Shown here piece after piece: positions 1 through 8,970 of a stretch of 64,000 nt of DNA. The number at the start of each line of letters is the position of its first letter. The stretch's first letter is position 1. A program made the position numbers and the translations under genes. Source of the stretch: Bacillus dicomae (lineage in GTDB: Bacteria; Bacillota; Bacilli; Bacillales; Bacillaceae_G); contig NZ_VHIV01000001.1 of NCBI RefSeq assembly GCF_006494425.1, forward strand, positions 992,001 through 1,056,000, written 5' to 3'. Under the pieces are notes generated by a model. That model saw only the letters and a program-made list of their open reading frames with translations, ran no database searches and was not told where the DNA came from.

Positions 1-2
1 CT

Positions 3-221
3 GGTATTGCACAAAAGTATAAAAAATTAGTATTTAAGCCCGGGTTTACTTCAAAGTATGATCAAACGGGAACACCGTCCACAGGTATTGGACTTTCTTA
101 CATATATGAAATGGTAACAGAGCTTGGCGGAGTAGTAAGATTAGAAGACAATGAAACTGGAAAAGGGTGTAAGTTTATTGTTTGTTTACCGGAGTGCAGT
201 TTAAAGCGGGAAGGGGAATAG
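3..221 (+). CDS. Sensor histidine kinase, C-terminal end (partial)
   Basis: This is the last 72 codons of a gene that begins before the window. The translation contains a GTPSTGIGLSYIYEMV stretch, which is the G2 box of a GHKL ATPase domain, followed by the usual closing strands ending in KFIVCLPE. It would be the catalytic half of a membrane sensor kinase that phosphorylates the response regulator starting 3 bases after its stop. The partner carries a YcbB-type output domain, so the pair resembles the GlnK-GlnL (YcbA-YcbB) glutamine-sensing system of Bacillus. That identity is inferred from the partner, because the sensing part lies outside the window. Confidence 0.8.
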   Translation, partial: GIAQKYKKLVFKPGFTSKYDQTGTPSTGIGLSYIYEMVTELGGVVRLEDNETGKGCKFIVCLPECSLKREGE

Positions 222-223
222 GT

Positions 224-1156
224 TTGTTTTATTATATTGTAGATGATGATGAAGTTTTCCGTTCGATGCTTTCGCAAATTATTGAGGATGGCGATCTTGG
301 GGAAGTAATTGGAGAATCGGAAGATGGAGCGTTTATTGAAGCAGAACAGCTAAATTATAAAAAAGTGGATATTTTATTTATTGATTTACTAATGCCGATG
401 AGAGATGGCATTGAAACAGTTCGCCATATAGCATCTTCATTTACTGGGAAAATTATTATGATTTCCCAAGTTGAATCGAAACAGCTTATTGGTGAGGCAT
501 ATACACTTGGTGTGGAATATTATATTACAAAACCACTGAACAAAATAGAAGTAGTATCTGTTGTACGAAAAGTGATAGAACGTATTCGTTTGGAACGTTC
601 TATATATGACATTCAAAAATCTTTAAATAATGTGTTTCAGTGGGAAAAGCCGCAAATGCGTAGTGAAACAGTACAAGAAGGGAAAAAGATATCAGATTCT
701 GGACGCTTCTTACTAGCAGAACTTGGTATTGCGGGAGAGAACGGAAGTAAAGATTTACTTAGTATGTTGGAATATTTATATGGGCAAGAAAAGGCGCAAA
801 CATTTGAATTTGGATTTCCGGCATTAAAAGATATTTTCCACTATATCACGATGAAGAAATTAGGAGATGAAGCTTTAGATACGGATATTGATAAAGAGAA
901 AAAAGCATCTGAACAACGAGTGCGCAGAGCGATTTATCAATCATTAAACCATTTAGCTTCTCTCGGACTAACAGACTTTTCAAACCCGAAATTTGAAAGT
1001 TATGCTCCGAAATTTTTTGATTTCACTGTAGTTAGAAAACGGATGACAGAAATGACAAAGGATGGGGTAGCGACTTCTGGCCACATACGAATTAATACGA
1101 AAAAATTTATCCAAGTGTTATATTTTGAGGCGAAAAGGTTGATGGAGATAGAGTGA
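224..1156 (+). CDS. Two-component response regulator, YcbB/GlnL type
   Basis: This 310-residue protein has an N-terminal receiver domain with the acidic DDD at residues 7-9, the phospho-acceptor Asp54 (FIDLLMP) and Lys103 (ITKP). The C-terminal part, about 150-310, resembles the YcbB output domain of Bacillus GlnL, a DNA-binding region unlike the common OmpR or NarL classes. I chose the TTG at 224 because it follows a purine-rich ribosome site (GGAAGGGGAA) and gives the canonical receiver start MFYYIVDDDE. An upstream in-frame start would only add a tail overlapping the kinase gene. It forms an operon with the kinase. A hairpin with a T-run follows the stop. Glutamine as the signal is family knowledge, not seen here. 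Confidence 0.85.
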   Translation: MFYYIVDDDEVFRSMLSQIIEDGDLGEVIGESEDGAFIEAEQLNYKKVDILFIDLLMPMRDGIETVRHIASSFTGKIIMISQVESKQLIGEAYTLGVEYYITKPLNKIEVVSVVRKVIERIRLERSIYDIQKSLNNVFQWEKPQMRSETVQEGKKISDSGRFLLAELGIAGENGSKDLLSMLEYLYGQEKAQTFEFGFPALKDIFHYITMKKLGDEALDTDIDKEKKASEQRVRRAIYQSLNHLASLGLTDFSNPKFESYAPKFFDFTVVRKRMTEMTKDGVATSGHIRINTKKFIQVLYFEAKRLMEIE

Positions 1157-1158
1157 AA

Positions 1159-1187
1159 AGGTGCTTTAATAGAAGCATCTTTTTTTG
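1159..1187 (+). terminator. Rho-independent terminator after the response regulator
   Basis: AGGTGCTT and AAGCATCT form a hairpin (one G-U pair) with a 6-base loop, followed by a run of T. Confidence 0.75.
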
Positions 1188-1273
1188 TTAAATCAACATT
1201 TTATATTTTCTCGTGAAGCATGTAAAATGTTAAGTAAGAGAAAATGGTTTTACATTAAGGAAGTGTCAAAACA

Positions 1274-4200
1274 ATGAGTTTTACATTAAATAAATCTATT
1301 ATTAAAGAAGTTTGCGGAGAGACCTCCTATAAAAGAGGCGAAGCTTATTATAAATCAAATAAAGTAATCGTGAATCGCTATGATGAAACGAAAGAAATTT
1401 GTGAGGCGACGGTAAAAGGGAACGAAGATTTTTATGTTACAGTAGAAAAAGCTAAAAAAGGTGATGTTGTTGCGAGATGTAGCTGTCCTTCATTAGCGTC
1501 TTTTCAAACGTACTGTCAACATGTTGCAGCCGTACTAATACAAATAAATTATAATCAGCAAACGGGCGGCATGGCCGAAAATATGAGCGGAAATGATCAA
1601 TTAACGAGCGGGATGTTTCAGTTGTTTGCAGACAAACCACTGAGACCAAAAAGTAAACAACACCGTTTTGATACGCGTGAAATATTAGATGTTGCATTTA
1701 TATGTTCACCAGTAGCGACGAAAAGCGGTGGGGCTCTTCTTGGAATTCAGTTAAAATTTGCGAAAACATATCTTATAAATCATATTAGAGAATTTCTTTC
1801 TAAAGTGGAGAAAAGAGAAGCTTTTCATTGTTCCAGCGAATTTACATACACGCCAGATATACACAGTTTTAAACAAGAAACGGACGTGATTATACAACAA
1901 CTCATTAAAATATATCATAATGAAAAAATGTATGAAGATGTGTTAGAAGTACATGCGAAACAAAATGAAAGTATGATATTTATACCACCAGCTTCGTGGA
2001 ATGATATGCTTTCTTCACTTTCTAGAGCTGAGTATGTGCAACTGAAACAAAATGAGCAACTGTTTCATGGTGTACAAATTTCAAAAGGGTTATTGCCATT
2101 ACATTTTGAGTTTACGAAAGGAAATAATGGCGGGTTTACACTTCATATAGATGGCCTAAATCTTGTTCAAGTAATGGAAATGTATAACAATGCTCTTTAC
2201 GATGGGAAACTATATCATTTACCTATGGAGGATTGTATGCGGCTTATTGAATTGCAAAAAATGATGAGGCGCTCAAATAGCAATCAGTTTTATATTCCTG
2301 AAAGTAAGATGGAACATTTCGTAGCGAAAGTTGTGCCTGGATTAATGAAACTTGGAACTGTACGCATCGATGAAGTAATATCAGATCGTGTTGAAACGCC
2401 TTCGCTAAAAGCGAAATTGTATTTAGATCGAGTGAAAAATCGTTTGTTAGCAGGTCTTGAATTCCATTATGGAAACGTCGTGATTAATCCACTAGAAGAA
2501 GACGGGCAACCATCTGTTTTTAATCGTGATGAGAAAAAGGAAAAAGAGATTTTAGACATTATGAGTGAAAGTGCCTTCGCGAAAACAGAAGGCGGTTATT
2601 TTATGCATAATGAAGATGCTGAGTATAACTTTTTATATCACGTCGTTCCAACGTTAAAAGGTTTAGTTGATATTTACGCGACGACAGCAATTAAATTACG
2701 CATTCATAAAGGAGATACAGCCCCTCTTATTAGAGTAAGAAGAAAAGAAAGAATTGATTGGTTATCATTTCGATTTGATATAAAAGGAATACCAGAAGCG
2801 GAAATTAAAGGTGTATTAGTAGCTCTTGAAGAGAAACGCAAATATTACCGATTAGCGAATGGTTCTTTATTATCACTAGAGAGCAAAGAGTTTAATGAAA
2901 TTAATCAGTTTGTAAAAGAATCAGGTATTCGAAAAGAATTTTTAAATGGGGAAGAAGTGAATGTTCCGCTTATTCGGAGTGTAAAATGGATGAACGGACT
3001 TCACGAAGGTAATGTTTTAAGCTTAGATGAATCTGTTCAAGATTTAGTGGAAAGTATTCAAAATCCGAAAAAATTAAAGTTTACAGTGCCACAAACTTTA
3101 AATGCTGTAATGAGAGAGTATCAAGTATACGGATTCGAGTGGATGAAAACACTCGCCTATTACCGTTTTGGCGGTATTTTAGCAGACGATATGGGACTTG
3201 GAAAAACGTTGCAAAGTATTGCTTATATAGATTCTGTTTTGCCGGAAATTCGAGAAAAGAAACTACCTATATTAGTCGTTTCTCCATCGTCTCTAGTTTA
3301 CAACTGGTTAAGCGAGTTGAAAAAATTCGCCCCGCATATTAGAGCAGTTATTGCAGATGGAAATCAGAAAGAACGTCGGGAAATCTTAAAAGATGTAGCA
3401 GAATTTGATGTCGTAATTACATCATATCCATTACTAAGAAGAGATATAAGGTCGTATGCGAGGCCGTTTCATACGCTGTTTCTTGATGAAGCACAGGCAT
3501 TTAAAAATCCTACAACACAAACTGCAAGAGCAGTGAAAACAATTCAAGCTGAATATCGTTTCGGACTAACGGGAACGCCTGTAGAAAATTCATTAGAAGA
3601 ACTATGGTCCATCTTTCATGTCGTTTTCCCAGAACTATTACCAGGAAGAAAAGAATTTGGTGATTTAAGACGTGAGGATATAGCGAAGCGTGTAAAACCT
3701 TTCGTATTAAGACGATTGAAAGGGGACGTATTACAGGAGCTTCCAGATAAAATAGAGCACTTACAGTCATCGGAGTTATTACCAGAACAAAAGAGACTAT
3801 ATGCTGCTTATTTAGCGAAGTTAAGGGAAGAAACGTTAAAGCATTTAGACAAAGATACGTTACGTAAAAATAAAATTAGAATTTTAGCTGGTTTAACGAG
3901 ATTGCGACAAATTTGTTGTCATCCTGCTTTATTTGTTGATGATTACAAAGGAAGTTCAGCTAAATTTGAACAACTGTTAGAGATTTTAGAGGAATGTAGA
4001 AGTACAGGGAAGAGAATATTAATTTTTTCTCAATTTACGAAGATGCTTTCCATTATTGGTCGTGAGTTAAATCGACAAGCAATTCCATACTTTTATTTAG
4101 ACGGGAGTACACCAGCGCAGGAACGTGTAGAGCTGTGCGATCGGTTTAACGAAGGAGAAGGAGATCTATTTCTCATTTCTTTAAAAGCTGGTGGTACCGG

Positions 4201-4468
4201 ACTTAATTTAATTGGTGCAGATACAGTAATATTATACGATTTATGGTGGAATCCAGCTGTTGAACAACAAGCGGCCGATAGAGCGTATCGAATGGGACAA
4301 AAAAATACAGTACAAGTTATTAAATTAGTAGCACACGGAACGATTGAGGAAAAAATGCATGAACTACAAGAGAGTAAGAAAAATTTAATCGCTGAAGTGA
4401 TTGAGCCGGGAGAAGAGAAATTATCATCAATCACGGAAGAAGAAATTCGAGATATTTTAATGATCTAA
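1274..4468 (+). CDS. SWIM zinc finger and SNF2-family helicase/ATPase
   Basis: This 1064-residue protein is a DNA-dependent ATPase of the SNF2/RapA-like superfamily. A SWIM zinc finger lies near residues 60-90 (CSC, then CQH, giving CxC...CxH). A long middle region of unknown fold follows. The C-terminal 450 residues are the motor: Walker A DDMGLGKT, Walker B with DEAQ instead of DEAH, an LTGTPVEN motif III, and the helicase C block GGTGLNL followed by QAADRAYRMGQ. Such proteins are common in Firmicutes as single genes. The role is probably remodelling of protein-DNA complexes, but this is not known for this subfamily. The gene is monocistronic, with a good terminator downstream. It is complete, with no sign of frame damage. 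Confidence 0.92.
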   Translation: MSFTLNKSIIKEVCGETSYKRGEAYYKSNKVIVNRYDETKEICEATVKGNEDFYVTVEKAKKGDVVARCSCPSLASFQTYCQHVAAVLIQINYNQQTGGMAENMSGNDQLTSGMFQLFADKPLRPKSKQHRFDTREILDVAFICSPVATKSGGALLGIQLKFAKTYLINHIREFLSKVEKREAFHCSSEFTYTPDIHSFKQETDVIIQQLIKIYHNEKMYEDVLEVHAKQNESMIFIPPASWNDMLSSLSRAEYVQLKQNEQLFHGVQISKGLLPLHFEFTKGNNGGFTLHIDGLNLVQVMEMYNNALYDGKLYHLPMEDCMRLIELQKMMRRSNSNQFYIPESKMEHFVAKVVPGLMKLGTVRIDEVISDRVETPSLKAKLYLDRVKNRLLAGLEFHYGNVVINPLEEDGQPSVFNRDEKKEKEILDIMSESAFAKTEGGYFMHNEDAEYNFLYHVVPTLKGLVDIYATTAIKLRIHKGDTAPLIRVRRKERIDWLSFRFDIKGIPEAEIKGVLVALEEKRKYYRLANGSLLSLESKEFNEINQFVKESGIRKEFLNGEEVNVPLIRSVKWMNGLHEGNVLSLDESVQDLVESIQNPKKLKFTVPQTLNAVMREYQVYGFEWMKTLAYYRFGGILADDMGLGKTLQSIAYIDSVLPEIREKKLPILVVSPSSLVYNWLSELKKFAPHIRAVIADGNQKERREILKDVAEFDVVITSYPLLRRDIRSYARPFHTLFLDEAQAFKNPTTQTARAVKTIQAEYRFGLTGTPVENSLEELWSIFHVVFPELLPGRKEFGDLRREDIAKRVKPFVLRRLKGDVLQELPDKIEHLQSSELLPEQKRLYAAYLAKLREETLKHLDKDTLRKNKIRILAGLTRLRQICCHPALFVDDYKGSSAKFEQLLEILEECRSTGKRILIFSQFTKMLSIIGRELNRQAIPYFYLDGSTPAQERVELCDRFNEGEGDLFLISLKAGGTGLNLIGADTVILYDLWWNPAVEQQAADRAYRMGQKNTVQVIKLVAHGTIEEKMHELQESKKNLIAEVIEPGEEKLSSITEEEIRDILMI

Positions 4469-4473
4469 TAAAG

Positions 4474-4512
4474 AAAGCTATGCCTTCAAATGTATGAGGG
4501 CATAGCTTTTTT
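4474..4512 (+). terminator. Terminator of the SNF2 gene
   Basis: AAAGCTATGCC and GGCATAGCTTT pair around a 13-14 base loop, followed by TTTT. Confidence 0.8.
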
Positions 4513-4568
4513 GTTGTAATAATTATATTTTGTTTTGTACAAAGTAAAGAAATCAAATGTTATTTAAA

Positions 4569-4703
4569 TTACTTCTTTGTACCTTTACTTTTGTATGGTT
4601 TGGCAGCTGCCTTTTTCTTTGCACTTGATTGCCAACGGTTCCATCCTTTACTTCCTGTACCTTGTCCTACACCTTTTTTCGGTTTTGCTTTCGTTTTACT
4701 CAT
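4569..4703 (-). CDS. Small basic protein, DUF3934-like
   Basis: The frame encodes 44 residues starting MSKTKAKPKKGVGQGTG and ending YKSKGTKK. It is rich in Lys, Gly and Ser, with a central WNRWQ. The start is well placed after CGGAGTGATC. The composition and the WNRW core match my memory of the DUF3934 family of short Bacillus proteins. No function is known. It converges on the SNF2 gene and has its own upstream region. The very high lysine content suggests nucleic acid or spore association, but that is inference only. Confidence 0.75.
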   Translation of the reverse strand: MSKTKAKPKKGVGQGTGSKGWNRWQSSAKKKAAAKPYKSKGTKK

Positions 4704-4861
4704 ATGATCACTCCGTTATATAAAAATCTTATTTGATAATAGTCAATGATTTAGAAAATACTCTTTATAAATGACTATGATTGCTTTAAGTAAAAATAAA
4801 CTGCTTGAATGCTATAGTATATCATGAAATTGCAAGTAAACTGAAAGGAATTATAAAGAAA

Positions 4862-4978
4862 ATGAAAATAATAAGAAATACTGCGGATTCTATATTCCGA
4901 ACGATCACATTAATTATTGTGTATACGTTAGTTTCGGTCAGTGAAACATTTTTTGGATTGACGAGGCAGAAAAAGTAA
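4862..4978 (+). CDS. Possible small membrane protein, 38 aa
   Basis: A short frame starts MKIIRNTADSIFRTITLI and ends FFGLTRQKK. It has one hydrophobic segment (about residues 12-32) between basic ends, the layout of a single-pass small membrane protein. An AAGGAA sequence lies about 10 bases upstream of the ATG. I do not recognise the family. It could be chance coding in a non-coding gap, since there is no clear terminator or partner gene. Confidence 0.35.
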   Translation: MKIIRNTADSIFRTITLIIVYTLVSVSETFFGLTRQKK

Positions 4979-5047
4979 AGATGTTAAATTAACAACAATC
5001 AATAAAGCCGTAAAATAAAGAATTGAAAAATATTTTAAAACTTTTTG

Positions 5048-5075
5048 TTGACTTTCTTTATTTTTTGTATAGAAT
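5048..5075 (+). promoter_or_regulatory. SigA promoter of the asnA T-box transcript
   Basis: TTGACT (5048-5053) and TAGAAT (5070-5075) are separated by 16 bases, directly upstream of the T-box leader. Confidence 0.6.
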
Positions 5076-5084
5076 AATCATTAA

Positions 5085-5394
5085 TAAAATGTTTCAGAGA
5101 TGTGACAACAAAACGACTATGAAAGGACGAGTAGTAGTAGGACGTAGTTTAAGCGAGTCAGGGGTGGTGTGAGCCTGATACGAAGCCTATTATGAAGAAC
5201 CTCCTGGAGTTGCTAACCGAAATCCTTTATAGGAAAGTAGACTTAGCCGGGAACTTCGCCGTTACAAGAAGAACAGTATCGAGATATTTCATCTCCGTAT
5301 TGTATAAGTGAGCAACCTCTGTTGCTAATTTGGGTGGTACCGCGGAACCAAAGCCTTTCGTCCCAGTTTTTTGGGAAAGAAGGGCTTTTTTTGT
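5085..5394 (+). promoter_or_regulatory. T-box leader of asnA, specifier AAC (Asn)
   Basis: The leader shows the T-box hallmarks in order: a long Stem I region, a specifier context GAAG-AAC-CTCCTGGAG with AAC at 5198-5200, and the T-box sequence TGGGTGGTACCGCGG at 5331-5345. The terminator hairpin uses AAGCCTTTCGTCCC and GGGAAAGAAGGGCTT, followed by T's. AAC is an Asn codon, so uncharged tRNA-Asn should stabilise the antiterminator and allow transcription of asparagine synthetase. This agrees with the downstream gene. Confidence 0.92.
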
Positions 5395-5438
5395 TGGCTT
5401 CTTTTCACAACATCCAAACATTTTAGGAGGAAACCACC

Positions 5439-6422
5439 ATGTATCAATCATTAATGACAGTAAGAGAGACTCAAATTGCAATTAAGGAAGTTAAAACATT
5501 TTTCGAGGACCAATTAGCAAAACGCCTTGAACTATTCCGCGTATCTGCACCATTATTCGTAACGAAAAAATCAGGATTAAACGATCACCTAAACGGTGTA
5601 GAACGTCCAATTGAATTTGATATGTTACATTCAGGAGAAGAATTAGAAATTGTTCATTCACTAGCGAAATGGAAACGATTTGCATTACATGAATATGGAT
5701 ATGAAGCTGGTGAAGGTTTATATACAAACATGAACGCGATTCGTCGTGATGAAGAACTTGATGCAACGCATTCCATTTACGTTGACCAATGGGATTGGGA
5801 AAAAATCGTTCAAAAAGAATGGCGTACTGTAGATTACTTACAAAAAACAGTACAAACAATTTATGGAATATTCAAAGATTTAGAAGATCACTTATTTGAA
5901 AAATATCCGTTCCTTGGAAAGTATTTACCAGAAGAAATCGTGTTTATTACTTCTCAAGAACTAGAAGATAAATATCCAGAATTAACACCGAAAGATCGTG
6001 AACACGCAATTGCAAAAGAACACGGAGCAGTATTCATTATCGGAATTGGTGATGCACTCCGTTCAGGTGAAAAACACGATGGACGTGCAGCTGACTATGA
6101 TGATTGGAAATTAAACGGTGACATTTTATTCTGGCACCCAGTACTACAAGCTTCATTTGAATTATCATCAATGGGGATTCGTGTTGATAGTAAATCACTT
6201 GATGAGCAGTTAACGAAAACAGGTGAAGACTTCAAACGTGAGTATGATTTCCATAAAGGTATTTTAGAAGACATTCTACCATTAACAATCGGCGGTGGTA
6301 TCGGGCAATCAAGAATGTGCATGTACTTCTTACGTAAAGCACATATTGGTGAAGTTCAATCTTCTGTATGGCCTGATGATTTACGTGAAGCTTGCAAGAA
6401 AGAAAACATTCATTTGTTTTAA
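5439..6422 (+). CDS. asnA: Aspartate-ammonia ligase (asparagine synthetase A)
   Basis: AsnA makes asparagine from aspartate, ammonia and ATP, releasing AMP and PPi. The 327-residue length matches the family. The fold is related to class II aminoacyl-tRNA synthetases, and the C-terminal [14 protein letters not shown] block is the conserved arginine-bearing motif 3 of that fold. The N-terminal [12 protein letters not shown] and the [20 protein letters not shown] segment are also typical of AsnA. The start follows AGGAGG. It is a single-gene transcription unit behind an Asn-specific T-box, so it should be made when charged tRNA-Asn is low. A strong hairpin terminator follows. Confidence 0.97.
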   Translation: MYQSLMTVRETQIAIKEVKTFFEDQLAKRLELFRVSAPLFVTKKSGLNDHLNGVERPIEFDMLHSGEELEIVHSLAKWKRFALHEYGYEAGEGLYTNMNAIRRDEELDATHSIYVDQWDWEKIVQKEWRTVDYLQKTVQTIYGIFKDLEDHLFEKYPFLGKYLPEEIVFITSQELEDKYPELTPKDREHAIAKEHGAVFIIGIGDALRSGEKHDGRAADYDDWKLNGDILFWHPVLQASFELSSMGIRVDSKSLDEQLTKTGEDFKREYDFHKGILEDILPLTIGGGIGQSRMCMYFLRKAHIGEVQSSVWPDDLREACKKENIHLF

Positions 6423-6429
6423 TAGAAGT

Positions 6430-6468
6430 GAGAGAATAGCTTAAATATAGAGCTATTCTCTCTTTTTT
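6430..6468 (+). terminator. Terminator of asnA
   Basis: GAGAGAATAGCT and AGCTATTCTCTC form a perfect 12-bp stem, followed by six T's. Confidence 0.9.
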
Positions 6469-6480
6469 ATAAAACATTAC

Positions 6481-6933
6481 TTATTTATTACCGAGTTCTT
6501 CCGCTAAACCGATTAAAATTCCTTCGACTCCACGAATGTAGCAGAGACGATACGAGTTCTTGTACTGAACTACTTCGCCAACGAGCTCTGCACCATGCTT
6601 AGTGAGTCTGGATACCATTTCGTCAATATCTTCAACGGTGAACATGACGCGTAGATAACCGAGAGCGTTTACAGGAGCTGTTCGGTGATCTGCTATAGTA
6701 GGAGGGGTGAGAAATCGCGAAAGTTCAATTCGGCTGTGGCCATCTGGAGTGACCATCATAGCGATCTCTACGCACTGAGAACCGAGTCCAGTTACGCGAC
6801 CAGCCCATTCACCTTCGACATTGGCTCGACCTTCGAGATTCAAGCCAATCTCCTCAAAGAAAGAGATTGCGTTATCAAGGGATTCTACAACGATGCTGAC
6901 ATTGTCCATTCGTAGTAATTTGTTTTTTGCCAT
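6481..6933 (-). CDS. VOC (glyoxalase/bleomycin resistance) family protein
   Basis: This 150-residue protein has the two beta-alpha-beta-beta-beta halves of the vicinal oxygen chelate fold: MDNVSIVVESLDNAISFFEEIGL at the start and MFTVEDIDEMVSRLTKHGAELV in the second half. Members bind a metal and act as small-molecule enzymes or binding proteins. The substrate cannot be told from sequence. It stands alone, converging on asnA, with its own start after AAGGAGATAAGAC. It is complete. Confidence 0.85.
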   Translation of the reverse strand: MAKNKLLRMDNVSIVVESLDNAISFFEEIGLNLEGRANVEGEWAGRVTGLGSQCVEIAMMVTPDGHSRIELSRFLTPPTIADHRTAPVNALGYLRVMFTVEDIDEMVSRLTKHGAELVGEVVQYKNSYRLCYIRGVEGILIGLAEELGNK

Positions 6934-7017
6934 AGTCTTATCTCCTTATGTATAAAAGTTTATTATTTAATTATCCTCATAATTATACTACTAAGTAGTT
7001 ACAAATTCCTTTCAGTC

Positions 7018-7063
7018 AAAAACACCTTGTCACAGTATAGGAAAATGTGACAAGGTGTTTTTT
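7018..7063 (-). terminator. Terminator downstream of lysC (symmetrical hairpin)
   Basis: AAAAACACCTTGTCACA pairs with TGTGACAAGGTGTTTTT around an 11-base loop. T-runs occur in both orientations. On the minus strand it follows lysC by about 100 bases. On the plus strand no gene reads into it. Confidence 0.75.
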
Positions 7064-7162
7064 AATATGTCATATAGTATCTTGTTAACGAATAGCTTTT
7101 TATTTAATAGGAAGGAAGTAGATTAATATGATTTTTTTATAAGCGTTACTAAACATATCAAA

Positions 7163-7657
7163 TTAGATCATTTGCACGAAAGGCTCAATTTTCGCCATAA
7201 ATGATTGATGCAGCGCCTCAACGCCTGTTACTAAATGAAGGCGGTCAATAACGACAGACACTTTAATTTCTGATGTACTTACCATTTTAATATGAATATC
7301 TTCTTCTTTTAAAGTAGTGAACATATTTGCAGCGACACCTGGGTTAGATACCATGCCAGATCCTACGATTGATACTTTTGCTAAGTGGTTTTCATGTTCT
7401 ACAGATTCATAGTGAAGAGTTTCTTGATTTTGTTCCAAAACTTTTAAAGTTTCTCTTAAATCATTCGAGTGAATGGAGAAGGAGAGATGTACAGTTCCTT
7501 CATTTGTAATACTTTGAATGATGATATCTACATTAATGTGTGCTGCTGCTAATGTAGAGAAAACTGTTGAAAGCGAGCCTTGTTCTAGTCCTTTAATTGT
7601 GACACGTGTAATATTATCCTCAAATGCAATACCTTTAACGATTGATTGTTGTTCCAT
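7163..7657 (-). CDS. Internal in-frame start: aspartokinase II beta subunit
   Basis: Inside lysC, on the minus strand, AAAAGGAGA is followed 7 bases later by ATG in the same frame. Translation from there gives 164 residues starting MEQQSIVKGIAFED, which is just the regulatory ACT half. B. subtilis aspartokinase II is known to be an alpha2-beta2 enzyme whose beta chain is made from an internal start at Met246. Here the internal Met is also residue 246. Production of the short chain in this organism is inferred. Confidence 0.7.
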   Translation of the reverse strand: MEQQSIVKGIAFEDNITRVTIKGLEQGSLSTVFSTLAAAHINVDIIIQSITNEGTVHLSFSIHSNDLRETLKVLEQNQETLHYESVEHENHLAKVSIVGSGMVSNPGVAANMFTTLKEEDIHIKMVSTSEIKVSVVIDRLHLVTGVEALHQSFMAKIEPFVQMI

Positions 7658-8392
7658 GTTACATTCTCCTTTTACAATTGTTCCGTTTTCTTGTTCCATA
7701 CTTGAGCGAACTTCTAAAACTACGTTATGATTTTTAGCAAACTCAACGGCGCGCGGGTGTAATACGCCAGCACCGAGATTAGCAAGCTCTAACATTTCGT
7801 CATAAGAAATTTCGTCTAATTTGTAAGCATCTTTTACAACTCGTGGGTCTGTCGTATATACGCCTGTAACATCCGTATAAATATCACATTTTTTTGCTTT
7901 AAGTGCAGCGGCTAGTGCGACAGCAGTCGTATCAGAGCCACCACGGCCAAGCGTTGTAATTTCATTTTCTACACTTATACCTTGGAAACCAGCTACGATA
8001 ACAATCGTACCTTCAGCAAGATAAGATTGAATACGATCTGTATGAATGTCAGTAATCCGTGCACTACTATGTACAGATTCTGTCGTAATACCTGCTTGCC
8101 ACCCTGTTAATGAAATTGCATGATAGCCTTTTGCTTGCAGTGCCATTGTTAATAATGAAATAGTTACTTGTTCTCCTGTAGATAGAAGCATATCCATTTC
8201 ACGTTTACTTGGATTTTCTATGATAGCGTTAGCGAGTGCGACAAGTTCATCTGTGCTTTTTCCCATTGCTGAAACGACAGAGACAATGCTATGACCTCGT
8301 TCATATTCTTCAATAATTAAATTTGCTACATGTTGAATGCGTTCGACGCTTCCGACAGAAGTGCCACCGAATTTTTGAACAATTGTTTCCAT
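7163..8392 (-). CDS. lysC: Aspartate kinase II (lysine-sensitive)
   Basis: This 409-residue enzyme phosphorylates aspartate, the first step towards lysine, diaminopimelate, threonine and methionine. The kinase domain opens with IVQKFGGTSVGS and includes TTLGRGGSDTTAVALAAAL. Two ACT domains fill the last 150 residues (SIVGSGMVSNPGVA, STSEIKVSVV). It resembles B. subtilis LysC closely, including an internal start at Met246 (minus-strand ATG at 7657-7655) preceded by AAAAGGAGA. In B. subtilis such a start produces a separate beta subunit. The gene lies behind a lysine riboswitch, so lysine should terminate its transcription. The start follows AAGGAATCTGTA. Confidence 0.95.
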   Translation of the reverse strand: METIVQKFGGTSVGSVERIQHVANLIIEEYERGHSIVSVVSAMGKSTDELVALANAIIENPSKREMDMLLSTGEQVTISLLTMALQAKGYHAISLTGWQAGITTESVHSSARITDIHTDRIQSYLAEGTIVIVAGFQGISVENEITTLGRGGSDTTAVALAAALKAKKCDIYTDVTGVYTTDPRVVKDAYKLDEISYDEMLELANLGAGVLHPRAVEFAKNHNVVLEVRSSMEQENGTIVKGECNMEQQSIVKGIAFEDNITRVTIKGLEQGSLSTVFSTLAAAHINVDIIIQSITNEGTVHLSFSIHSNDLRETLKVLEQNQETLHYESVEHENHLAKVSIVGSGMVSNPGVAANMFTTLKEEDIHIKMVSTSEIKVSVVIDRLHLVTGVEALHQSFMAKIEPFVQMI

Positions 8393-8480
8393 TACAGATT
8401 CCTTCTTTCGTCTATTTTTAAGAATAGATTAGGAAATATATAAATCCCAATACTCCTGTAGTTACCAGAAAGACAAACAA

Positions 8481-8513
8481 AAAACACCATCTCAAATAAG
8501 TGAGGATGGTGCT
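8481..8513 (-). terminator. Riboswitch-controlled terminator in the lysC leader
   Basis: On the minus strand CACCATCCTCACTTA and TTTGAGATGGTG form a hairpin followed by TTTTTTG. It lies between the lysine aptamer and the lysC start, as expected for the expression platform. Confidence 0.8.
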
Positions 8514-8577
8514 GTTACAGGAAAAGGGAAACAGAAAACGGAGCTAATAAAAAAACCGCCAAAAAAGGAATATCATA

Positions 8578-8806
8578 AAAATGATATCTCTTTTTTGTAG
8601 ATAGCTCTTCATACGTACACGTTTGTACATATGACAGTTCTGTTTCTATTCGAAAACAGCCCCAATTGATAAATGCAGAGAAATTTATCAATTTCGGCAA
8701 TACTTCCTTTTATCTAACTTCATAGACATCTCTGTGTCTCCATTAGAATACTCATAAGTATCGCAACCTCTATCTCACGTTTTAGGCGAGAGTGTTTGAT
8801 TTATGA
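8578..8806 (-). promoter_or_regulatory. Lysine riboswitch (L-box) of lysC
   Basis: The minus strand carries the conserved L-box core: GATAGAGGTTGCGA near 8778-8765, then AGTATTC, GGAGACA, TGAAG and a GCCGAA segment followed by a long hairpin (TTGATAAAT ... ATTTATCAA). These occur in the same order as in the B. subtilis lysC leader. Helix P1 probably forms between the 5 prime end near 8806 and AGCTATCT near 8602. Lysine binding would favour the downstream terminator and lower aspartokinase II synthesis. The short reading frame across this stretch is not a gene. Confidence 0.9.
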
Positions 8807-8828
8807 AGTTGTTGGTAACATTTGTTTT

Positions 8829-8857
8829 ATAATAATTTAAATTTTTCGGGGAATCAA
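8829..8857 (-). promoter_or_regulatory. SigA promoter of the lysC leader
   Basis: On the minus strand TTGATT and TATTAT are spaced by 17 bases, and transcription would begin just before the L-box. Confidence 0.65.
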
Positions 8858-8970
8858 GTGTTTTATATATATTTTAAAAATTCTTTCTTTTTTGGGGGAG
8901 TTTGTGAAAAATGTAGCAAAATAAATTCATTGCATGTACATTAAACTTATAGTGCATTGGAGGTGGAAGA

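Noticed and set aside
8515-8700. Minus-strand open frame upstream of lysC
   Set aside because: It overlaps the L-box and its structured RNA. The translation looks random and there is no ribosome site.
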